This document shows, in pieces, positions 1-8,234 of a DNA stretch of 25,820 nucleotides. Numbering within the stretch: position 1 is the stretch's first letter; the number at the start of each line of letters is the position of its first letter. The stretch lies in the IMG/VR virus record IMGVR_UViG_3300041016_000100, positions 1 to 25,820 of that record. The stretch is one strand, 5' to 3'. The notes beneath the pieces are model-generated. The model saw only the letters and a list, made by a program, of their open reading frames with translations. It was not told where the DNA came from and ran no database searches. A program made the translations under genes and the position numbers. Source of the DNA: a virus.

Positions 1-1564
1 AACTCATAATGGATTGCTGAAACCCATTATCCCATAATTCAAAAATTAAACCACCTGAACTATTAATATAAATATATGCAAAACTTCCTCCACTAATTAA
101 TTGAATTGGCAAAATTCCACTAATATCATATTTGCCCGTAAAATCAAAATCAACAAACATTACTCCCTCACTCTGCCCAATTAAACTACTTATCCCCGTT
201 TTGAAACAAGCATCCGCCACCCTTGTTGCGCTTGATGATGTGGTGGGGATGTAGGAGGTGGGGTAAGATGATGCTTCGCACTGATATCCCCATAAACCAA
301 TTCCGCTTGTTCCGTTGCCCGTGTATGTTGAATTACCCGCACTATCTAATAAATACAATTGGATATTCGCACTTGTTGCAAAATCTTTTAAGCAAAAAAT
401 TGTGCATCTATACCAACCATTGCCGTAATTTTCTATTTTACCCGTTCCGCTACTTACAACTCCCGTTGATAAATTGAAATAACTAATACCCCCTACCGCT
501 TGGTTATTGTCGTAAAATAAAATCTGCGAACGCCCTTCTGCTTTGACAAATACACTTATACAATAAGGACTACTGTCAACCGTTCCACCTAACGAAACGC
601 TGAAGGTGACTGCGTGTGTTGAATTGCTTGTGCTTTCAATTATTTTGTCTGCGTTGGTTGTTCCGTCTGGACTTGTTAAACTATTTTCCGAAGATGTAAC
701 ATTGACTAAATTGTAATTTGTAGAATTAATCTGCTCTGAATACAAAACAACATTCGTACTCTGCTTCTCCAACAACAAACTAGGACACCCCCCGCCCCCA
801 TTTTGATAAGTTAATCGGGGTACATTTAGGCGGTCGGTAGTGGGGAAATAGGGTTTGGCGGTTGAGCCGATGTTTAGTTGCGCGCCCCATACATACATAA
901 AATCCGTACCATTACCCGTAAAAGTAATTGACCCATAAGCACCAATTGTTGGAGTTGCTGAATTACTGAAACGAACACGCAAACCACGAATTTCGTCACT
1001 TGTTACGGTGTAAGTAAGTGCGCATCTATACCAACCATTGCTAACGCTGGTAACATCGTATGAATTTAGTGTATACGAGCCACTATTTCCACTTTGTGTT
1101 ACTGCACCATTGGTTAAATTAATTACTATGTAAGCATAGTTTGAACCATTTGAGCCATTGTCACCAATCAAAGCATAATCGGAATTTCCTTTTTTCAAAT
1201 ATACGCTTGTTGTATATTGACCGAAAATTGATGTATACAAAGAATTGTATAGAACATGCTCACTTGTCCCCGTTCCAATTGTTAATTTATCCGCCGTATT
1301 TGTGCCATTAGGTGCAGTTGTTTGATTTGTAGTTACTGATAAATCAACTGCACCCCAATTCGCATTGCCAAAATCTTCTGAATATGTAACCAAATTCCAC
1401 GGAACCACCTCAACCAACCCCGCACTATTTACACGGGTTCCGTTGGATGCACGGGTGAACGCTAAATCGCCGTTTCCGTTTTCGGGAATAACCGAATAGA
1501 CCACATCTTCCTTGTAGCCACTCGGAATCATAATTAAACTCGCTTGTTCTAATAATGTACTCAT
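1..1564 (-). CDS. Tail fibre / receptor-binding-type protein, 3' end cut by window
   Basis: Starts at an ATG (1564-1562) that overlaps the stop of the small upstream gene as ATGA. I read the frame without a stop to the left edge, about 521 codons, so the C-terminus lies outside the window. The N-terminus (SLIMIPSGYKEDVVYS, then FTRASNGTRVNSAG) is of a kind I know from Bacteroidota phage fibre-like proteins. It is followed by two copies of a roughly 200-residue beta-rich module, at about residues 55-265 and 270-470. Each begins YSE, has an APNGT/SPDGT..AD block, carries NGWYRC in the middle and ends with a variant of the SYPTSYIPT type. After the second copy a new beta-rich stretch begins, possibly a concanavalin-like domain. 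Likely role is binding of surface glycans by the virion. Family assignment is by motif memory; the duplication is seen directly. Confidence 0.8.
   Translation of the reverse strand, partial: MSTLLEQASLIMIPSGYKEDVVYSVIPENGNGDLAFTRASNGTRVNSAGLVEVVPWNLVTYSEDFGNANWGAVDLSVTTNQTTAPNGTNTADKLTIGTGTSEHVLYNSLYTSIFGQYTTSVYLKKGNSDYALIGDNGSNGSNYAYIVINLTNGAVTQSGNSGSYTLNSYDVTSVSNGWYRCALTYTVTSDEIRGLRVRFSNSATPTIGAYGSITFTGNGTDFMYVWGAQLNIGSTAKPYFPTTDRLNVPRLTYQNGGGGCPSLLLEKQSTNVVLYSEQINSTNYNLVNVTSSENSLTSPDGTTNADKIIESTSNSTHAVTFSVSLGGTVDSSPYCISVFVKAEGRSQILFYDNNQAVGGISYFNLSTGVVSSGTGKIENYGNGWYRCTIFCLKDFATSANIQLYLLDSAGNSTYTGNGTSGIGLWGYQCEASSYPTSYIPTTSSSATRVADACFKTGISSLIGQSEGVMFVDFDFTGKYDISGILPIQLISGGSFAYIYINSSGGLIFELWDNGFQQSIMS
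404..1041. repeat. 20-base exact direct repeat marking the duplicated fibre module
   Basis: Positions 404-423 and 1022-1041 are identical over 20 bases. They lie 618 bases apart, a multiple of three, so both encode the same in-frame NGWYRC segment of the two fibre modules. This fits tandem duplication, or conversion between the copies. Confidence 0.8.
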
Positions 1565-1716
1565 ACCCTTAATGCGTTTAATTTAACTTCCAAACATTCA
1601 ATACCTTCATAATATCCACCATCTGCCGTGACACGGGCAATATACCCCAATACAATCTCATCCGCCAATGGCGAATAAAAAGGGTGTACACCAACAAATG
1701 GCCCTTGATTAAACAT
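1561..1716 (-). CDS. Small virion-region protein, 51 aa
   Basis: ATG at 1716-1714 overlaps the end of the upstream 90-aa gene by 8 bases. The TGA at 1563-1561 overlaps the ATG of the fibre gene, giving the ATGA junction that is typical of this genome. The product begins MFNQGPFVGVHPFYSPL and ends with KLNALRV, with a central GYIARVTADGGYYEGIE that looks like a short beta-rich structural protein. No known domain recognised. Its place between a small virion-like protein and the fibre suggests a minor structural or fibre-assembly role. A different frame over this interval (1578-1859) looks like a shadow: it is rich in Trp, Cys and Arg and does not respect the gene junctions. Confidence 0.7.
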   Translation of the reverse strand: MFNQGPFVGVHPFYSPLADEIVLGYIARVTADGGYYEGIECLEVKLNALRV

Positions 1717-1981
1717 TGTACAATATAATTGTACCGCTTGTTAAGGTGATTGATGAAATATAAGTTCCATCGGGAACACAAACAAACCCACCTTGACGGA
1801 TCGTTACACTTGTTAATCCCAATGATGTCATCAATGTTGCACTCGCCTGGTCTAAACACGCTGAAACCACGCAGTCACTATTGACTACAAAGCCACGAAA
1901 TTGACCAACCTTTGCGGATGTATTGGCAACGACTACACTTCCCGTGTAACCCGCCGAAAATGAACTTGCGTTAATACTCAT
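1709..1981 (-). CDS. Small beta-rich virion-type protein, 90 aa
   Basis: Starts MSINASSFSAGYTG and is rich in Ser, Thr, Val and Gly, with a closing IPS-like pattern (PDGTYISSITLTSG) typical of small phage structural proteins. No named family recognised. The start is preceded by TTTTATAGAT directly before ATG, an A/T-rich leader that recurs before other genes here. It overlaps the 51-aa gene downstream by 8 bases, so the two are probably translated together. Probably a component of the tail tip or fibre region by position; this is inference. Confidence 0.7.
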   Translation of the reverse strand: MSINASSFSAGYTGSVVVANTSAKVGQFRGFVVNSDCVVSACLDQASATLMTSLGLTSVTIRQGGFVCVPDGTYISSITLTSGTIILYNV

Positions 1982-2009
1982 ATCTATAAAACGATTAAAT
2001 TGTTACTTG

Positions 2010-2195
2010 TTAGGGGTTCGCCGTAATTGGGCCAATGCCTTGCGCCCACAATGTTCCATCACAACATTTTTTGGAATATGTTAATTTGTCTTTGCAGAAA
2101 CATGACCGTGTTCCACCTCCTTGTGGTGAACTCCGTGATGGGGTCTTCCAACCTTGTGCGGGTTGAGTTGTGTTATCGTAATTTTGGTTCTTCAT
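2010..2195 (-). CDS. Small Cys-rich protein, 61 aa
   Basis: Begins MKNQNYDNTTQPAQGWKTP and carries Cys in CFCKD and KKCCDG, followed by LWAQGIGPI. The paired Cys could bind a metal or form disulfides. I recall similar short proteins at this place in other Bacteroidota phages, without a known function. The ATG at 2195 overlaps the stop of the spanin-like gene as ATGA, so the two are probably translationally coupled. Confidence 0.75.
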   Translation of the reverse strand: MKNQNYDNTTQPAQGWKTPSRSSPQGGGTRSCFCKDKLTYSKKCCDGTLWAQGIGPITANP

Positions 2196-2698
2196 CTCCT
2201 TGCTAATAAAAATAATAATAAACCCAATAATATCAATCCTAAACCAACGCCAACAACCTGGGGAACTTTGATGCGTTCCGTATACTTAATCTGTGCGGGT
2301 AATGTGATGGTCTTGGTGAAACGGATCGTGTCTGCTTTAACAATTGTCTTAATTCTTATTACATCGTGGTTTCTGTAAACTATTGTTCTAACGCCATCTT
2401 TTTCAATTGTGATGGTATCGACCTTTTGCGTGGTGAAAGTGTCTGTAATGGTCACAGAATCGCGTACAAATAGCGTATCAATGCCATACACACTGATTTG
2501 TGCCATTGCGGGATTCTTTTTGATGGCTTGTTTCAAATACCATTGACTTGAACATCCCGTAAAAAGTATGATAACCAAAACGGACTTGGTAAATAAATGA
2601 CATGTTACCTTAACAACACTTTTTAATTGTGTCATGTATTGGGTCAATTTCTTGACCTTTTCTTCCTTGGGTTTGTATGTCTTTTTTACAAATTCCAT
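2192..2698 (-). CDS. Spanin-like membrane protein (candidate u-spanin)
   Basis: From the ATG at 2698 the product has 168 residues and overlaps the upstream gene by 13 bases. An internal ATG at 2635 would give 147 residues with a lipoprotein-like N-terminus: a basic n-region, the hydrophobic SVLVIILFTG, then Cys28 followed by Ser-Ser. The middle is a Thr/Val/Asp-rich stretch with repeated DTI- and DTL-type segments, probably beta. The last 21 residues (VVGVGLGLILLGLLLFLLARR region) form a clear transmembrane helix with an Arg-Arg cytoplasmic end. Outer-membrane lipid anchor plus C-terminal inner-membrane helix is the layout of unimolecular spanins, which disrupt the outer membrane at lysis. 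The lipobox (FTGC) is not ideal, and no holin or endolysin was recognised nearby. A structural membrane protein is the alternative. Confidence 0.7.
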   Translation of the reverse strand: MEFVKKTYKPKEEKVKKLTQYMTQLKSVVKVTCHLFTKSVLVIILFTGCSSQWYLKQAIKKNPAMAQISVYGIDTLFVRDSVTITDTFTTQKVDTITIEKDGVRTIVYRNHDVIRIKTIVKADTIRFTKTITLPAQIKYTERIKVPQVVGVGLGLILLGLLLFLLARR

Positions 2699-3198
2699 GT
2701 TACGAAATTCGATGGGTTTGTATTTGGGTATTCTCCCGATTCTTGGTTGGCGGTATATTCGGGGTATCTCTGTGGGAAATACGATAAGTAATCCACGCAA
2801 CGCCTCCGATAAGTTTCGGCAATGTTTCTTTGTCTTTGAACAATGGTGTCTAATTCTTCCTTGCTTGGCAACTGCGTGTTTTCTGGTGAATTACGAACAA
2901 TACCCGCATTTGTTACCTCATAGCCATGGAATAATAACAAATCACTCATTGCATAATGAATCAACAAAGGTTGCAAATAGTGTGATACCAACAAAAGGTA
3001 ATATCCCGCCAAGGTGCTTGACTGCACATCATCCAACAACCTACGATACAAAACAGTACCGCACAATTCTTGAACTTGAATGTCTTGGGCTATCTTGATA
3101 AATGGGGTTATTTTATCCACATCAAAATTCCCACTCAATTGGGTGTATTTGAATATGTCCTCCTTGGTGATTAATAATACATCATCGTTTGCGTACAT
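2686..3198 (-). CDS. Head-tail connector (gp6-like / DUF6712-type)
   Basis: 170 residues, mostly helical, beginning MYANDDVLLITKEDI with the segment IAQDIQVQELCGTVLYRRL near residue 37. This is the pattern of small head-completion proteins that form the ring below the portal and receive the tail. It follows the portal gene by one base, which fits that role. The family name is from memory and the exact family is not certain. Confidence 0.7.
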   Translation of the reverse strand: MYANDDVLLITKEDIFKYTQLSGNFDVDKITPFIKIAQDIQVQELCGTVLYRRLLDDVQSSTLAGYYLLLVSHYLQPLLIHYAMSDLLLFHGYEVTNAGIVRNSPENTQLPSKEELDTIVQRQRNIAETYRRRCVDYLSYFPQRYPEYTANQESGEYPNTNPSNFVTWNL

Positions 3199-3199
3199 C

Positions 3200-4978
3200 T
3201 TATTTATTTTTTAATGATCCTTGATTTGGCATATCAATGGGCCGTGTCTTTGCGGTATCCCACCCACTTGGTGAAAATGGTACACCCGCGTTATCGGCAC
3301 TCTTATTTGATACTTCGTTATAATTTTCTAAATCCCTATTCTCACCGCTTTCATTTGATTGCTTGGGTAAAAATTTACCCTTGATTTGCTTCCGTCTGAA
3401 TGTCAATCGTTCCCATCTGTGGTGACAAGATACTCCACCTTTGTACTTCCAAATAGAATATGAGCTTGTGCCACTCGGTGCAAATTGTCCGTTGACTCCC
3501 GCATCACCCATCGCAATAATATCTTCCCGTCTGTAAATTACTCCCCCTTGGGATTCGGAAACCATTGCAGTACAAAATTGCCTTGAATTGTCGGATACGA
3601 TATGAGGGCCATACCGATAACGGATTTTGTAAACCCCTTTATCATCACCACTTTTTTTATTGGGGTTTTCATAGGCCATCTCAAACTTCATTTCCTCATC
3701 CGCATCCGTTACCTCCGTGACATCAATCAATTCCCATACATCGGTGTTAATTATTTCCCCCCTATTTTGCAAATGTTCCAACCACGATTTACCATCGTCA
3801 TCGGTCATGTCTAACTCAATCTTTTTTTTTAATGACAAAGCAATACCAGTTTCCTCCTCACGGGTTTCATCATCAATTACATTGCCCGTTAAATCTGTAA
3901 ATTCAAGTGGTTGTAAGGTCTTGAAATACATATTTAAGTTATACCCATTGTGGTTCAATACCTTGGTGACTGCATCAATTACCAATCTTTGGAATGGTCT
4001 GATAACAACATTGTCAAACAATATAGATGCTGACTTTAATTCCTCCGCGTTATTGCCGAATCCCGTTCCATCCTTAATCCCCAATAACAAAGGTGATACC
4101 ACCCTATGTGATATCATTACTTTGGTCATGGATTCTGTGGATAAAAATTGATATTGGTTGTGGGCATCACTCAATTGCACTGGGGTAATATCCGCAGCCG
4201 AATCCTTGCCATCATTCCAACTGATAATAAACCGCCCCGCATTGCTTGATCCACCGAACTTTGATTTGATTTGTGCTTCAACAGTATCCTTAACCTCGGC
4301 GGGTGGCTGCCCATTGTTGAAGTTTATCAACATAGAAGGTGCAAGACCATTCATGATGTTGTTGATGTGGAAATTGGAAATCTCCGCTTCCAAGTTTGCA
4401 TATTGCGTACCGCCTTGGTAGTCCACGGGTGCGAAGTAAAACGAACCCGTTGAATATGGTTTGATTGTTAATATACATTCGTTTGAAGATTCATCATAAC
4501 CCCATGCCCGTATTTCGGTGGGTTGTGTGCCACGCTTGATATTGGCCCAATCTGGGTAATAATAATACTTTTCAATCTCGCCCTTATCGTTGCACTTGGC
4601 GGGGCGAAGTGTTTGTTGTGGGAAATGCTTGGCCTTAACATACTTTTTCTTGTCCTTTGACTTGATGAGTTGAAACGATGCTTGGCCCAACATCTTCAAA
4701 TCCATGATAATTGCCCGTAAATCATCCGCACTAAACATGGTTTTGAAATCAATGTAACCTGGCAAGTTCCGTGATGTGCTTGTTACCTCTAATCCCAAAC
4801 CATAGATTTGATCCGCTATGCCTTTAATACACGCATTGTTCGTGGGTGAACCATGATACAAGTCAATCAAATACTGATAATAATTATTGTCATCGCCGTA
4901 TTGTACCCAATCCTTGTTTTTTTGTTCAATGATTGATGGGGCGGTGTATGATTGTAGTTGTATAAATTCTAAACTCAT
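3200..4978 (-). CDS. Portal protein with an extra C-terminal domain
   Basis: The start MSLEFIQL at 4978 is chosen because its ATG overlaps the TGA of the preceding gene (ATGA); a start at 5029 would overlap by 55 bases. This gives 592 residues. The first ~440 residues look like a phage portal: GDDNNYYQYLIDLYHGSPTN near the N-terminus, IKGIADQIYGLGL, and a central region ending in ADEEMKFEMAYENP. The portal is the dodecameric ring at the capsid vertex through which DNA is packaged. The last ~140 residues are a separate domain with RYRYGPHIV, SRQFC, YRREDIIAMG, and KGGVSCHHRWER, so it has conserved-looking Cys and His. I have seen this domain after other Bacteroidota portals but know no function for it. 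The downstream connector gene follows immediately. Confidence 0.9.
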   Translation of the reverse strand: MSLEFIQLQSYTAPSIIEQKNKDWVQYGDDNNYYQYLIDLYHGSPTNNACIKGIADQIYGLGLEVTSTSRNLPGYIDFKTMFSADDLRAIIMDLKMLGQASFQLIKSKDKKKYVKAKHFPQQTLRPAKCNDKGEIEKYYYYPDWANIKRGTQPTEIRAWGYDESSNECILTIKPYSTGSFYFAPVDYQGGTQYANLEAEISNFHINNIMNGLAPSMLINFNNGQPPAEVKDTVEAQIKSKFGGSSNAGRFIISWNDGKDSAADITPVQLSDAHNQYQFLSTESMTKVMISHRVVSPLLLGIKDGTGFGNNAEELKSASILFDNVVIRPFQRLVIDAVTKVLNHNGYNLNMYFKTLQPLEFTDLTGNVIDDETREEETGIALSLKKKIELDMTDDDGKSWLEHLQNRGEIINTDVWELIDVTEVTDADEEMKFEMAYENPNKKSGDDKGVYKIRYRYGPHIVSDNSRQFCTAMVSESQGGVIYRREDIIAMGDAGVNGQFAPSGTSSYSIWKYKGGVSCHHRWERLTFRRKQIKGKFLPKQSNESGENRDLENYNEVSNKSADNAGVPFSPSGWDTAKTRPIDMPNQGSLKNK

Positions 4979-5316
4979 AGTGTTATCCATTGGGGTGTAA
5001 CTGGGGCCGTGGTATCCCACTGCTTCCAAGTGTTGTTAATGTTTGTCGTTCCCGTAATCCAATACCCTAAATACTCCCATACCAAATGGTCTGCATTGAA
5101 TATACGAATCAATATCTCATCCGTATTTTGTGCAACTAAATTGATTGGTGTTAAGGTAGGCAAATTCATCGTGTAGAACGAATATAATTCGCTTGGTGTA
5201 CTCGTAGCCGTTACCATTGTTTTGGTTGGCTTGTGCCACACCTCAATCACTGATACACCCGTAAATTCAACAAAGGATGTGAAGGTGATATTAGTGGATG
5301 CGTTATTGATGTGCAT
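4975..5316 (-). CDS. Hypothetical virion-region protein, 113 aa
   Basis: I chose MHINNAST at 5316 over an ATG 15 bases upstream because it is directly preceded by TTTTATAGGT, the same leader seen before the gene at 1981. The product has alternating hydrophobic residues and aromatic clusters (VWEYLGYWITG), suggesting beta structure. No family recognised. It sits between the tail tube and portal genes, behind a terminator hairpin, and its stop overlaps the portal start, so it is expressed with the portal. A minor head or neck protein is the likely role, by position only. Confidence 0.65.
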   Translation of the reverse strand: MHINNASTNITFTSFVEFTGVSVIEVWHKPTKTMVTATSTPSELYSFYTMNLPTLTPINLVAQNTDEILIRIFNADHLVWEYLGYWITGTTNINNTWKQWDTTAPVTPQWITL

Positions 5317-5353
5317 ACCTATAAAACGCAATTATCAATTTTTGTTATAAATG

Positions 5354-5380
5354 AAAAACCCCCACCGAATGGCAAGGGTT
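5354..5380 (-). terminator. Rho-independent terminator after the tail tube gene
   Basis: Read on the minus strand, a 10-bp stem (5380-5371 with 5366-5357, three G-T wobbles) closes on an ATTC loop and is followed by three further T. It lies 23 bases past the tail tube stop. Confidence 0.7.
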
Positions 5381-5403
5381 CACATAGAAATATGATTAAA
5401 CGC

Positions 5404-5970
5404 TTAAACTGGCATTGTTGGTGTAATAACCAACGCGATACTTGCTGATGAATTGGCATCCACGATTCCTGGTGGCAATTTCTCTTGGCTTGAAAAAGTG
5501 ATGGTATTCAAACGAGCATCACCCATTTGTACACCCCATGAACTTGATCCGCCATTGGCATCACAACCCAAAGTTTCACCCAACAACCACATTTGGTCGT
5601 TCCTATCCCAAACAATAATCTGCCATCTTCCTTTGGTCAAGGTTTGAATTGCATCCATATCGGCATCTCCCGTTACTTCGGTCAATCCGCTTGGCTTAAA
5701 TGACAAAGTAAAAATGGTTTCATACATTGATGTTCCATTATCGCGTGATGCGGTGATGGTTGTTTCCATGGTTGACAAACCTTTCAATTCCCAGAATGGG
5801 GCTGCAAGGGGCGTTGAATTTACACCATTGTCAATCAATGTGATAATTCCACTTCCGTCTTTGGTAACGCGGTTTGCAAATTCAAATGGTACAAAGTATG
5901 CTACTTTAATTCCACCGACATACTGCTTACACGGTTCGTATCTTCCTAATAATGTTCCACAACTTGGCAT
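5404..5970 (-). CDS. Major tail tube-type protein
   Basis: 188 residues beginning MPSCGTLLGRYEPCKQYVGG. The middle has the pattern TITASRDNGTSMYETIFTL, then KGRWQIIVWDRNDQMWLLGE and a closing TFSSQEKLPPG, the order seen in Bacteroidota siphovirus tail tube proteins as I recall them. This protein would polymerise around the tape measure to form the tail tube. It is the only gene between two intrinsic terminators (behind 6023-6000 and before 5380-5357), with no promoter-like site in the 29 bases before its ATG, so expression probably depends on partial read-through from the capsid gene. Confidence 0.75.
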   Translation of the reverse strand: MPSCGTLLGRYEPCKQYVGGIKVAYFVPFEFANRVTKDGSGIITLIDNGVNSTPLAAPFWELKGLSTMETTITASRDNGTSMYETIFTLSFKPSGLTEVTGDADMDAIQTLTKGRWQIIVWDRNDQMWLLGETLGCDANGGSSSWGVQMGDARLNTITFSSQEKLPPGIVDANSSASIALVITPTMPV

Positions 5971-5991
5971 GTTCTTGTTCTTATCTTGGTT

Positions 5992-6023
5992 AAAAAAAAG
6001 GGGCGGGTGTTTATGCCCACCCC
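5992..6023 (-). terminator. Strong rho-independent terminator after the major capsid gene
   Basis: On the minus strand an 8-bp stem (6023-6016 with 6007-6000, one T-G pair) with an 8-base loop is followed directly by eight T (5999-5992). It sits 23 bases after the capsid stop and 21 bases before the tail tube ATG. Confidence 0.9.
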
Positions 6024-6046
6024 AAGTTTATATCTATCCTATATTA

Positions 6047-6967
6047 TTAGGTTACATTAATTACAACTTGTTGAGTTGGGTTAGTTGCAATGATACCACC
6101 CGTGAAACGCATGATTGTACGAACATTCTGACTTCCGTCAATGTCGGCCATATCAATTACCTTCACTTCGTTGTAATCGCTTAACAATCCCGTTCCAAAG
6201 TGCAAATCACTTTTAAGACCCAATACACAATCCGAATCGTTAAGACCAGGACACATGGTTACGGGAATACCTTGGAAGTTCATTGGCTTCTCACCAACAT
6301 AGAATTGGAAGTTGTAGTTACCCGCAGATAACGCCGCTTGATACGCCTTCATAGTAACGGGGCCAACATAGTATTGGTAACCTTCTTTGCCATATAATGC
6401 AGCGGGTGAATAATCCAACGCTTCTTGCAAACGAGCAACAACATTTGATCCACTTGTTGCACCAGAGAATGGGCGAACAACTGATGAGTTATCAATCAAG
6501 TATTGAACCATACCACCCGTGTAGAATGTGTTGGTTTTCCAAATACCTAATTCAACACCTTGGGCAACTTCTGCGGCAACTTGGGCCAACAAAAATTCCT
6601 CAAATGTTGCGGGTAATTTCTCAAATGCACTGAATCCCGCTTGGGCTGCTTCCCATGTTGTACGCAAATTGTTCTTACACAAAGTTAAGTTTACTTGCTT
6701 TTCCACTGTGGTCAACACATATTCACCCAAAGTGATTGATGAGTTGTCCGCGTAATCGCAAGATGCAGAATCGATTGATACCGAGTTCTGCCAGTTACGG
6801 ATCACTTCTTTGAAAGCCACATTGGGGTGCAATGTGATAAGTTCTTTTGACAAGGTTTCACCCGACAAAAGGGCAGCGGCCACATACTTGCCACTCCAAA
6901 GACCCGCGTAGGTATTGGGGGAAACTGTTGGGCCACTTAAATTGATTTTGTTTAAATTATTGTTCAT
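6047..6967 (-). CDS. Major capsid protein (HK97-fold type)
   Basis: 306 residues, beginning MNNNLNKINLSGPTVSPNTYAGLWSG. Central segments such as TFEEFLLAQVAAEVAQGVELGIW, YYVGPVTMKAYQAAL and GIPVTMCPGLNDS are of the type found in HK97-fold capsid proteins of Bacteroidota phages: a long spine-like helix followed by A-domain strands. It follows the XkdF protease and scaffold genes, the usual order for a capsid gene, and is followed by a strong terminator, as expected for the most abundant product. No separate decoration protein was recognised. Confidence 0.85.
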   Translation of the reverse strand: MNNNLNKINLSGPTVSPNTYAGLWSGKYVAAALLSGETLSKELITLHPNVAFKEVIRNWQNSVSIDSASCDYADNSSITLGEYVLTTVEKQVNLTLCKNNLRTTWEAAQAGFSAFEKLPATFEEFLLAQVAAEVAQGVELGIWKTNTFYTGGMVQYLIDNSSVVRPFSGATSGSNVVARLQEALDYSPAALYGKEGYQYYVGPVTMKAYQAALSAGNYNFQFYVGEKPMNFQGIPVTMCPGLNDSDCVLGLKSDLHFGTGLLSDYNEVKVIDMADIDGSQNVRTIMRFTGGIIATNPTQQVVINVT

Positions 6968-6974
6968 TTCGTGG

Positions 6975-7604
6975 TTAGTTGAATAGTTGATTAAATACTC
7001 TGTCTTTTACTGATTCGGCTCTTTTATTGCCCATGTGGAATTGCAATTTTTTTGCTTCTCCGTTTGATTCTGGGTTGTGCAATGTGTGTGGGGCGGGTTC
7101 GGTTGCCAATCTGTTTGTCAATTCCTTGTTCTCCTCACTTAATTGTACTTTTTCTAATTCCAATGCTGATAAACGGGCTTCAAATCTTGCTTCCAATTCT
7201 GTCATCTGTTTGCTGAAATAAGATTCTTCCATTTCGGTTTTGCTTTTAACAACCCTCTTGGCCATTGGCATTTTTTCCATTGGTTCTTCCATTGGCATAT
7301 CCTCGGCTTCAACGATGGCTTCTTCCTCGGGGGCTTCTTCCTCCTTGGTTGCTACCTCTGTGATTGTTCCGTTTGGATCAACCGTAATTACATTGCCATT
7401 TTCTAATGCAAATTCACCTTCTGGGCATGGAATGTTACCATCTGGTGTTACGATAAATACCGCTTCACCAACGGCAAAATTGTCTGATTCAAATGTGGCT
7501 TGACCATCTTCGGTCTTAACTTGTGCCAAATCAACCTCTATTGTGGCTTCGGACTTTAATCCCAAAGTTGCCAATACGCGGTTTAATGTTTCGGTTGCGT
7601 TCAT
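6975..7604 (-). CDS. Scaffold-like head assembly protein
   Basis: 209 residues. The N-terminal ~85 residues form a small beta-rich domain with repeated DG/NG turns (TPDGNIPCPEGEF, ENGNVITVDPNG). A Glu-rich acidic stretch follows (about 85-110), then a charged coiled coil (about 125-165, ELEARFEARLSALELEKVQL) and a C-terminal segment ending DRVFNQLFN. Acidic linker, coiled coil and short basic tail are what scaffolds look like, and it sits between the protease and capsid genes. It is probably removed from the procapsid by the XkdF-like protease. The start is preceded by ATTTTAGATATG, a variant of the recurring leader. Confidence 0.75.
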   Translation of the reverse strand: MNATETLNRVLATLGLKSEATIEVDLAQVKTEDGQATFESDNFAVGEAVFIVTPDGNIPCPEGEFALENGNVITVDPNGTITEVATKEEEAPEEEAIVEAEDMPMEEPMEKMPMAKRVVKSKTEMEESYFSKQMTELEARFEARLSALELEKVQLSEENKELTNRLATEPAPHTLHNPESNGEAKKLQFHMGNKRAESVKDRVFNQLFN

Positions 7605-7616
7605 ATCTAAAATACT

Positions 7617-8234
7617 TTAATTGTTTATGTTGTTTGATTTTTGAAATTCAGTGAGTATGTCAATTACCTTGGCCAATTTCTCATCATCGGTTTGAACCTT
7701 TGACAATGGCATTGACTTGTCGGCAAAATAACCTTCGATTGAAAATCCTTTAACACGACCCGTCTTAACATAGTCGTTCCAAATCTCATCGTTGGTAACC
7801 TTCAAACATCCCATCCAAGTTCCAATCGGATCGGTCATACCATAGATGGCCGTCTTATCCTTTTCCATGTCCTCTTTAATCCACGATTCAACCATGCAAA
7901 TACCTTGCAACGCCATATCGTGTTCCAATGTGGCTTTCCCTTGGTTGCCTTTCATCAAGAACATTTGTGATGCACGGGATACCGTGTTCTTTGAAAAGTA
8001 CACATAAAATTCTTGCATCTCCCCATTCATTATTTGTTTGCGGAATATCGGTTTGTCGGGTATTAATACTGGCCCCATTAAAATGCGTTTTTCTGCATCC
8101 ACTTGGGCAAACTTAATTTCGTGTGCTTTCAATGCAATGAAATTGGATTCAATGGCGGGGGCTTCCACAATGCTTATCGCATCAATGCCACTTGCCAATT
8201 GTTGGTCATCCAATATCAATTCAATTATTCTCAT
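7617..8234 (-). CDS. XkdF-like prohead protease
   Basis: 205 residues. Matches the PBSX XkdF pattern: GPVLIPDKPIFR near residue 54, FYVYFSKNTV, a conserved EHD at about 100, ICMVESWIKED, DPIGTWMGCLKVTND and VKGFSIEGYF toward the end. XkdF-type proteins are predicted serine proteases that process scaffold and capsid in the procapsid; I cannot name the nucleophile with confidence. Start ATG overlaps the stop of the small upstream gene as ATGA, and the scaffold-like gene follows after 12 bases, the expected protease-scaffold-capsid order. Confidence 0.85.
   Translation of the reverse strand: MRIIELILDDQQLASGIDAISIVEAPAIESNFIALKAHEIKFAQVDAEKRILMGPVLIPDKPIFRKQIMNGEMQEFYVYFSKNTVSRASQMFLMKGNQGKATLEHDMALQGICMVESWIKEDMEKDKTAIYGMTDPIGTWMGCLKVTNDEIWNDYVKTGRVKGFSIEGYFADKSMPLSKVQTDDEKLAKVIDILTEFQKSNNINN

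Noticed and set aside
223-477. Plus-strand 84-codon frame
   Set aside because: Antisense to the fibre gene, which is open throughout and has recognisable repeats.
1578-1859. 93-codon minus-strand frame
   Set aside because: It overlaps two better-supported genes, is rich in Trp/Cys/Arg and respects no gene junction.
4290-4478. 62-codon minus-strand frame inside portal
   Set aside because: Out-of-frame shadow of a clear portal gene.
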